This document shows, piece after piece, positions 53,681 through 61,100 of a stretch of DNA of 64,000 nucleotides. The DNA comes from Saprospiraceae bacterium (GTDB taxonomy: Bacteria; Bacteroidota; Bacteroidia; Chitinophagales; Saprospiraceae). The notes beneath the pieces are model-generated. The model was given only the letters and a program-made list of their open reading frames with translations, did not search any database and was not told the DNA's origin. Positions within the stretch are counted from its first letter, which is position 1; each line of letters opens with the position of its first letter. Made by a program: the position numbers and the translations under genes. The stretch spans positions 124,001 through 188,000 of the forward strand of contig JAEUUO010000009.1 of the NCBI GenBank assembly GCA_016787575.1, in the 5' to 3' direction.

Positions 53681-54838
53681 TTATTCCACCTTCAATATCC
53701 GCTTCACAATAAATCGATTCATTTTTTTTGAATAGGCTCTTATAAAATAAATTCCATTGACTAAATGTTCGATTGGAATTAGAGTTCGCATTTTATCTAG
53801 ACGGGTTTGTATCAGGATGCTGCCCAAAGCATCGTATAAAATAAGTTGGTCCGGATGATCAGGATTTATTTTGGGAATGAGTATTTCTAAAAAACGTTGT
53901 GCCGGATTGGGAAATACTTTGAATTCAATTTCAGAATCTGATTCTTCATTTTTTGTGGGTTCCAGTTTCATTTCGTAGAGATTACCTCCTATACGCAAAC
54001 TGCTGAAATATTCATCTGTCAGATACCAGGTATTTTCTTTGGCATAGCAAATTCCTTCTTTCTGTGAATACGATGGTAAACTGATCATAGTATTCTTTCC
54101 ACCGAAAAAATCACTGCCTTTAAAATCAGTAAATATCCAGGCGCGGTCGTGTGACAATAAAATTAACTCCGTATCTACCGGATTGAATGCAGCTCCGGTT
54201 ATCCAAAAAAATACATCGGGTCCGTCGCCAGTTTTAAAACTATCTGTTGGATTTACAGCGTAGGTTCCTGGCACAGCAGATATTTTATAGTGGTAGGTAT
54301 AACCTGTAAACGGATCGGTCCTGTTTTTTGAAAATAAATGCAGCGTATCCTGATACCAAACCATGGCTTCCATATCAAAATTGCGCCTAGCAGCAACTGG
54401 TGGAAATTCAGTTTGATTTTTATAATTAAATTGAATCAACTCCGGACGAATGCTGTCGCTCAAATGGTTTGCAAGATCACGCAGAATATAAATTTTTAAA
54501 TCCTGCCGGCTGTTGTTGTTGTTGCCAAAATCGCCCAGATAAATAGTGCCTTGATTGTCGCTTGTAATGTCCTCCCAGTCGGTTTTGGTGACACCCATGA
54601 TTTTAACCGTTCGCAGGATCTTGCAATTTTGATCAATTTCATAAAGTTCGGCCGGACTGCTGTTGTCAACCTGTGTCCAAAAACTTTGGCCCTGATTAAG
54701 TGTAAGGATTCCAGAACTGTGTTGAAGTTTGGTTTCTAAAATGCATTTTAAAGTCCAGGATGGTGTTTGGGAATGCAACATCAACGGAAGCAGAAAGATC
54801 AATATTGAACTCGTATTTTTAATAAATTTTTGCATCAT
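53681..54838 (-). CDS. T9SS-exported beta-propeller-like protein
   Basis: A 385-residue secreted protein. Signal peptide residues 1-24 (IFLLPLMLHSQ). Residues about 30-300 are beta-propeller-like (GILTLNQGQSFWTQVDNSSP, TIYLGDFGNNNNSRQDL, FDMEAMVWYQDTLHLFSKN). The C-terminal type A sorting domain (about 305-385) contains EFKVFPNPAQRFLEILIPK and ends RFIVKRILKVE. It lies 22 bases downstream of a sensor kinase on the same strand, so it may be co-expressed with the two-component system. The function is unknown. Confidence 0.88.
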   Translation of the reverse strand: MMQKFIKNTSSILIFLLPLMLHSQTPSWTLKCILETKLQHSSGILTLNQGQSFWTQVDNSSPAELYEIDQNCKILRTVKIMGVTKTDWEDITSDNQGTIYLGDFGNNNNSRQDLKIYILRDLANHLSDSIRPELIQFNYKNQTEFPPVAARRNFDMEAMVWYQDTLHLFSKNRTDPFTGYTYHYKISAVPGTYAVNPTDSFKTGDGPDVFFWITGAAFNPVDTELILLSHDRAWIFTDFKGSDFFGGKNTMISLPSYSQKEGICYAKENTWYLTDEYFSSLRIGGNLYEMKLEPTKNEESDSEIEFKVFPNPAQRFLEILIPKINPDHPDQLILYDALGSILIQTRLDKMRTLIPIEHLVNGIYFIRAYSKKMNRFIVKRILKVE

Positions 54839-54860
54839 GGATTTTCCTTATAACTGATTA

Positions 54861-56774
54861 TTAATGAATCAGTGGATCAGCTTCTGTTGATTCTTGCCAA
54901 AAAATAATAAATTTACTCCCATTGCCAGGTGCACTTTCAATAAGCAATTGGGCATTAATTTTTTTAAGCATCTGCATCACTAAAAATAATCCCAGTCCGC
55001 TGCCTTTTTCTCCTTTGGTACCCAATGTAGATTCATTTTTACTATTTAAAATAGTTTGAATTTGTTCGCTGCTGAGACCTTGTCCAAAATCCTGTACAAT
55101 CAAGCGAATCCCCTGTACATTTTGTGTACTTTCTAGAATGATTGTCTGATTTTCTTTACTAAACTTAATGGCATTGGTAATTAAATTTCTGAGGACAATA
55201 GACAATACATCTGCATTACATGGAAACACAATGGATTGAACGTGTTGGATGATTTCAATGTTCTTTTGCTTTGCCTGCATTTTTAAAATGCTTACCACAT
55301 CTGCAACACATTCATCCAATGCTATAGGAACTAAAGGAGTTTCAACATTTTTCAATTGCAGATTGGCCCAGGTCAATAGATTATCTAAAAGTTCGCCGGT
55401 TTGATTGACGGCTTCCATGGTTTGATTTTTGAATAAAATTTTTTTATCGGCACTGATGCTTTCATTATCTGATAACATCAGGTAACTTCTTAATGTAATT
55501 AATGGATTTCGCAAATCATGGCTGATAATGCCAAACAAGCGGTCTTTGATTTGATTTAATTGTTGAAGTTCTGTTTTTTGATTTTCAATTAGGGTGTTTT
55601 TAATTTCTAAATCTTGGTTCTTTTTTTGAATTTTTCGATAATAGTAAAATAATCCGGATAATAATATAAGGGAGAATCCAGAAAAAAGTAACGATAGATT
55701 GCGGTTATTTTTTTGTTTAATGACTTCCAGATTTTTCTTAGAAATCAATTTATCTTTTTTCTCTAATTGGTAATCTGTTTCTAATTGATTCAACTGATTT
55801 TGTTTATCGGAATTAAACAGACTGTCTTTTATATTGTAATATTTAGTGAGATATTGGATTTGTAAACCGTATTCTTTTTTTAAGCCATACATCTCTGCAA
55901 GGTTTCGGTAATTTTCAATTTCAAGCAATACATCATGAGTCTCTTTACAATGCGAAATGCTTTTCTGAAAATAGATATATGCCGAATCAAATTGATGTTT
56001 TGCACTAAAAATACATGCCAGATTATTGTAACATCCTGCAAATAGAAAGTCTAAATCACCTGATTGTCTGAGTAAATTTAGTGCGCTATCGATATACTGA
56101 TGAGCATCATCCAACTTGCCCATTTTTTTATACAACAATCCAATATTAGATAGGGTATTTGGGATGGTATAGTTATCATTTTTTAATTGTACAGCGAGTC
56201 GATATGACTCCATAGTACATAAAATAGCTGAATCATATTTAGCCTGCCGGTAATAGAAGTTTCCCTTTTCCTGAAAATAATAGTTTAATTCAAAGGTATC
56301 TTGTGTTTGATCAATCAACAATTTGGTTTTTTCAAAATATTCTTGGGCTTTGGCATAATGTGAATATTCAGTAAACAAATAAGCAATATCTATATAAGCT
56401 TTTATAAGTCTTCGTTTATATTTTAACTCTTCATAAAGTCTTACAGCTTTTAAATAGTTTTCCAATGACAGATCAAATTTGCCTTTAGATAAATAACAGG
56501 AACCAAGATTGTAGTAATTGGATGCCAATTCTGCTTTATCATTTAGTTTTTCAGATAAGTATTTTGACTTTTCAAAATAGTCTATGGCCTTATTTAAATT
56601 TAGATTGAAATAATATTCTGCTATAGACTTATTAATCATCATCTGATTGGAATCAATCATTTCGTCATCCAACAATTTAAAAAGACTGTCTATTGTCTGA
56701 CTTTCTTGCGCATTGGCACAGTTGGAGTACAGACATATTGTAAACGAAAGAACTAGTAATTGCAATAATTTCAT
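54861..56774 (-). CDS. TPR sensor histidine kinase (HisKA/HATPase)
   Basis: A 637-residue kinase. Signal peptide 1-22 (ending NCANAQ), periplasmic TPRs about 30-330 (ASNYYNLGSCYLSKGKFDLS), a transmembrane helix about 357-377, a coiled coil, and HisKA with IISHDLRNPLITLRSYL (phospho-acceptor H419). HATPase motifs are NLITNAIKFSKEN, VQDFGQGL and GEKGSGLGLFLV. Its start overlaps the LytTR response regulator stop by 4 bp, so the two are partners. It is of the classical HisKA type, unlike the NarL-type kinase at 37217, though both share periplasmic TPR sensing. Confidence 0.94.
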   Translation of the reverse strand: MKLLQLLVLSFTICLYSNCANAQESQTIDSLFKLLDDEMIDSNQMMINKSIAEYYFNLNLNKAIDYFEKSKYLSEKLNDKAELASNYYNLGSCYLSKGKFDLSLENYLKAVRLYEELKYKRRLIKAYIDIAYLFTEYSHYAKAQEYFEKTKLLIDQTQDTFELNYYFQEKGNFYYRQAKYDSAILCTMESYRLAVQLKNDNYTIPNTLSNIGLLYKKMGKLDDAHQYIDSALNLLRQSGDLDFLFAGCYNNLACIFSAKHQFDSAYIYFQKSISHCKETHDVLLEIENYRNLAEMYGLKKEYGLQIQYLTKYYNIKDSLFNSDKQNQLNQLETDYQLEKKDKLISKKNLEVIKQKNNRNLSLLFSGFSLILLSGLFYYYRKIQKKNQDLEIKNTLIENQKTELQQLNQIKDRLFGIISHDLRNPLITLRSYLMLSDNESISADKKILFKNQTMEAVNQTGELLDNLLTWANLQLKNVETPLVPIALDECVADVVSILKMQAKQKNIEIIQHVQSIVFPCNADVLSIVLRNLITNAIKFSKENQTIILESTQNVQGIRLIVQDFGQGLSSEQIQTILNSKNESTLGTKGEKGSGLGLFLVMQMLKKINAQLLIESAPGNGSKFIIFWQESTEADPLIH

Positions 56775-57514
56775 ATAAATCTTTTGATTGCCGCGTTTCC
56801 AAGTACGGATTGCATCACCATTTCTGAATACGTTTTGCCAATGAGCAATCTGATTTTACCTAAATGTAACATAGTGGAATCCAGCGAGCTTATTTTATGA
56901 ATGTTGACGATATGTGTTCTTGATATCCGGATAAATAAGCTGGAAGGCAATTGAATTTCCAGATTTTTCAAACTAACCAGAACTGTTTTTTTAGTACCAT
57001 CCAATAAATAGATGCTTACAAAATCAGCAAGGGATTCAATGTAATTTACATCAGAAAAGTGAATTCGCACAAATGCATTGTTTTCCCTGATGAAAAAACT
57101 ATCTCCATTTTCAATTTTTAGTCCTTCATGGCCTTGAATGGTTCGTTTTAAATCCAAGAGATGACGTACTTTATCGATTGCCTTTATGAGTCGTTCTGGT
57201 TGAATGGGTTTTGTAAGAAAGTCTACTGCATCTACTTCAAATGCATCTACTGCATATTGCTTATGGGAGCTGATAAAAATAACCAAAGGAATATGGCTCA
57301 TGCTTTTGACCATTTGCATTCCATTTAAATTGGGCATTTCGACATCACTAATTATCAAATCTGGATGCGTGTTTTGAATTCCAGCAATGGCAGATAGGCC
57401 ATCATTAAATTCACCAAGGCATTCCATGTCCGGAATTAAATTCAAATACTGGAGAGTTAGCGTCCGAAATAAATCGTCGTCATCAGCAATAATGTATCGG
57501 ATTCGGTTAGGCAT
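56771..57514 (-). CDS. LytTR-type response regulator
   Basis: A 247-residue regulator. Receiver domain residues 1-120 with acidic cluster D11-D14 and phospho-acceptor D57 (LIISDVEMPNLNG), Lys in DFLTKPIQ. The LytTR domain occupies about 140-240 (DVNYIESLADFVSIYLLDGT, LFIRISRTHIVNIHKI). It is the first gene of an operon with a TPR kinase and a T9SS protein. A perfect 22-bp direct repeat begins 11 bases upstream of its start codon and recurs upstream of the divergent giant gene. LytTR proteins bind direct repeats, so this may be its operator (inference). Confidence 0.94.
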   Translation of the reverse strand: MPNRIRYIIADDDDLFRTLTLQYLNLIPDMECLGEFNDGLSAIAGIQNTHPDLIISDVEMPNLNGMQMVKSMSHIPLVIFISSHKQYAVDAFEVDAVDFLTKPIQPERLIKAIDKVRHLLDLKRTIQGHEGLKIENGDSFFIRENNAFVRIHFSDVNYIESLADFVSIYLLDGTKKTVLVSLKNLEIQLPSSLFIRISRTHIVNIHKISSLDSTMLHLGKIRLLIGKTYSEMVMQSVLGNAAIKRFI

Positions 57515-57524
57515 ATGATATGGT

Positions 57525-57546
57525 AAAAGTATTCAATTTTCAGGAT
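57525..57546. repeat. 22-bp direct repeat, copy 1
   Basis: Starts AAAAGTATTCAATTTTCAGG and continues two bases. Identical to 57882-57903. It lies 11-32 bases upstream of the LytTR regulator start. Confidence 0.9.
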
Positions 57547-57644
57547 TATTTAGATCATTCAAATGAAAGGCATTAGGTTCCCATAGAATTGAGAATAAGC
57601 AACAACTAGGAATGAATTCTTTAACATTATCCTTACTTCTGTTG

Positions 57645-57780
57645 AACCCCAAACCCCTTGAAAGGGGCTTTTGATATATCTTAAGTTCAAATTTATATTC
57701 CTTTTAAATAAAGCTTTTGTTTGAAAAGAGAATTCATTGTAAAACTGAAATTAAAGCCCCTTTCAAGGGGTTTGGGGTTC
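57645..57780. repeat. 136-bp element with perfect 27-bp inverted ends
   Basis: The arm 57645-57671 (starts GAACCCCAAACCCCTTGAAA) is the exact inverse complement of 57754-57780. Each arm also holds a small hairpin (CCCCTT, GA, AAGGGG). The AT-rich centre has no gene. It looks like a short non-autonomous (MITE- or REP-like) element; similar AACCCC/GGGGTT repeats are frequent between genes of Bacteroidota. Confidence 0.88.
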
Positions 57781-57881
57781 GGAATGACCATTTTTTATGT
57801 AAGAATTTCTTTTTTAAATGCGCGCTTCCATAACAGTTACGGGAACCTACTTTAATGTGCTATCGGTAGTCAATACGCCTA

Positions 57882-57903
57882 AAAAGTATTCAATTTTCAG
57901 GAT
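57882..57903. repeat. 22-bp direct repeat, copy 2
   Basis: Identical to 57525-57546 and in the same orientation, 357 bases further on. It lies about 230 bases upstream of the giant gene at 58134. The two copies bracket the 136-bp inverted-repeat element. The remainder of the 619-bp gap 57515-58133 shows no gene. Confidence 0.9.
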
Positions 57904-58076
57904 CAAAACCTAAGTTTTTAATTTTCTAAGCGCCTTATAAATCAAGTTAAAACTCACATTATCAACCATTTAACTATATTTATTCAAATGGACTCATCCG
58001 ATTTACTTCAAAAAAATACTTCCTCTACCAAGGAATCACATTGATCGACTTATTCGCAATCTATATCGACTTGCTG

Positions 58077-58118
58077 ATTGTCTAACAATACGCTTCAAAT
58101 AGATTTGAATTCAAATCT
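58077..58118 (+). promoter_or_regulatory. Promoter with overlapping 18-bp palindrome
   Basis: TTG at 58078-58080 and TAGATTTG at 58100-58107 are 19 bases apart, a good -33/-7 match. The perfect palindrome AGATTTGAATTCAAATCT (58101-58118) covers the -7 element and the expected start point, and ends 15 bases before the start codon. A dimeric repressor there would block transcription. Confidence 0.55.
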
Positions 58119-58133
58119 GTAAAATCTTAAATT

Positions 58134-61100
58134 ATGAAACTTCGATTAAATGCTACCATTGCAATTTGGATGTTTTGCATTGCTTATTTTTTAAATGTCA
58201 ATACAGTAAAGGCAGATCCTTATTCTGAGTCAAACTGGCGTGTGAGTTATGATAATTGCAGCGCTACAATTACGATAAAATTTTGGTTGTTAGATGGTCG
58301 AGGAGAGGATGATTATTTTTATTATGCGTCCATTTATTATTATGATAAAAACAATACACGGCATAGAATTTTCAAATTACAAGAAGGACCTAAATCTTCA
58401 TGCTCTTTTTGTGAATCCGAATTTACCAGAGATGGTGGGACCCAAAACAGAACGTTTGCATACATTACAGATGTAGGAAATCCATCATTTTCTGTTACTA
58501 ATGTTTCAGGATTAGACAATGTTTATGAAGGGACACTTACCTTAAGAAATTTTGATTTAACCTTATTAGGAGGAAGCATTGATCTTCAAATGACTGGGTT
58601 ATGGTTTAATAATGATGCAGGAAATAATGACACCAATGTAGATTATACAAAAACCATTAATTCTACCACAACTATTCCAGCGAGAAGCAATTTAACAAAC
58701 ACATTTGATTGCAACTCCATCACACTCAATTGGACCAACCCGAACTGGGATTGTAGTTCACCAACTAGCAGTTGGAAAACCAAAATATATCGGACAGATG
58801 ATTTGGGAAATTCTCAATATTATGAGTTGTTTGGAAATTCCAATCCAAATAATCAATTTACAGATGTCAATGTAGTTGCGGGTCGTTTATATAGTTATTC
58901 ATTAAAAACCGGATGGTTTCCAGGCTATTCAAGAGAGGTAATTTCAGATGTATCTAATACCATTACAACTCATGTAACGGACCTTCCTTTAGCTCCAGTA
59001 AATTTGCATATTGAAACCAATCCGATTCCCTGTGATTCATTAATAGCTATAAGTTGGGATCAAGCCAATATCCAGCCAGGAGAATATTATATTTCGAAAA
59101 GGCGATCTCGCCCAAGTTTTACAATGTGGCAGGTAATTGACACCATTGATGGTTCTTTAACCAGTTATTTGGATTCCGTAGATGTGTTATCAAATAAAAC
59201 CTACCAGTATAAGATTCGGGCAGTTTCAGATTGCGGTGTTTCAGAGTTTTCTAATACAGTAACCGGAACAGGTGTTTTTGAACCTTCTATTCCGGGAAGC
59301 TTTACTGCTATACCAGATGGAAATAAAATTTTACTAAATTGGGTTGATAACAATTCAAATGAAACAGAATATGTAATTGAAAGAACGGGTGGAGTAAGTA
59401 AGACCATTACCCTTCCTGCGGATTCAGAATCTTATGTAGATGTTGATGTAAGTTATTGTCAACCCTATCATTATACGTTGCGTGCCAATAATTCTTGTTT
59501 TAAGGCAAGTACTTTTAGAGCATCGGCGGATACCATTTTAACGTATGATGTTACAGCAGTTTTCAATGATCGAACTTTTAGTGCATCCAAAGGTTATTTT
59601 TCAGACAAGGTAGTGCTTGAATGGTCCTACAATTTTGGAGCAGATCTTAGTGGGTTAAGGATTTTTAGAAGAAGAATACAGGATACGGCTTTTATACAAA
59701 TTGCCAATGAGCAAAGTGGTTCCAATGTTTATGTAGATGTATTTGCGGAAGCCGGGCAATTGTATGAATATAAAATTTTTGGAGAATTGGATTGTGGCAA
59801 TCAATTGTTTTTAACAAATGAAGCCCGATCCATTGGATTCAGAACACGCACAGGAACAATCACAGGTCAGGTTAGTTATGGTGGTGGAATTGCTGTAAAG
59901 GATGTTCAGATTAATGCTGCATCAACTTCGGGAGTTGTTAATAAAAGTGTAGATTTTACATCCGGAACCATCGTAGTTGCACCTCAGGATAATTTAAATT
60001 TAGATACTGCCTTTTTCTTTGAATGTTTTATACAACCAGAAAGTTATGCAAATCCTTTCACAGTCATTGAAAAGCTTAACAGTTATAAGTTAAGGTTTGC
60101 AAGCAGCAATAATTTAGATTTAACCATTTTTGATGTTAGCAACAACAGTTATAGTTTTACCTTAGGCTCACACCAAATTCCAAAAAATTTATTCACGCAT
60201 CTTGCTGTACAAATTAAATCAGATACAGTTCGTTTTTTTGTTAATGGCATTGAACGAAAGGCATCCAAGATTAATGTAACAGGTGGTGGTAATTTTCATT
60301 TTAAAAATAACAACGACAGCATCATTATCGGTTCTGGCTTTGATGGTAAACTAGCCGAACTTCGCTTGTGGAAAATTGGTAAATCTGCTACACAAATAAT
60401 CCAGGACAGCAAGCGTTTTTTATCTGGTAGTGAAACTGGATTGCTTTTATACTACAGAACCAATGAAGGAATTGGGAATGCTGTTTATGATTTTTCCAAA
60501 CAAGCCCAGGTTTTTAATAAAAATCACGGAGCATTTCGTGGAACAGGAATCAATTGGTCAACGGCATATCCAACTTCCAGTCAAGTATCCTTATTGGCCT
60601 ACACCGATGAAATTGGAAATTATATTTTGAATACACCCTTTCAAGGTTCTGGTGAAGTTTTTATAGTTTCCCCAAGTTATTTAACACATACGTTTAGTCC
60701 TTCTTCAACCGCTTTATTTATTGGAGATGGTGCTAGCATTCATAACAATATTAATTTTACAGATTTGTCATCTTTTACGGTGACGGGGTATGTTGAATAT
60801 AAAAATTCAACATGTGGGGTTGCTGATGCACCAATATTAATTGATGGGGTTCCTTTAATTGTCAATGGTGCCATAGCAAAAACAGACCCTCTTGGTTCGT
60901 TTTCAATTCAAGTACCTATTGGAAATCATTTTATAGAAATAAGACAAGAAGGGCATGTTTATGAAAACGGCCGTTTTCCAAGTTCAGGTACCTTTAATTT
61001 TCAAACAGCTAAAAATATTGATAAGTTTGTTGATTCTACTCTGGTTAAAGTAGTGGGAAGGGTAGTTGGTGGCTTACGGGAAGCTGCTAAAATTCCTGGC

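Noticed and set aside
57645..57780. Rho-independent terminator
   Set aside because: The arms are GC-rich hairpins but there is no adjacent gene end or T-run; a repeat element explains it better.
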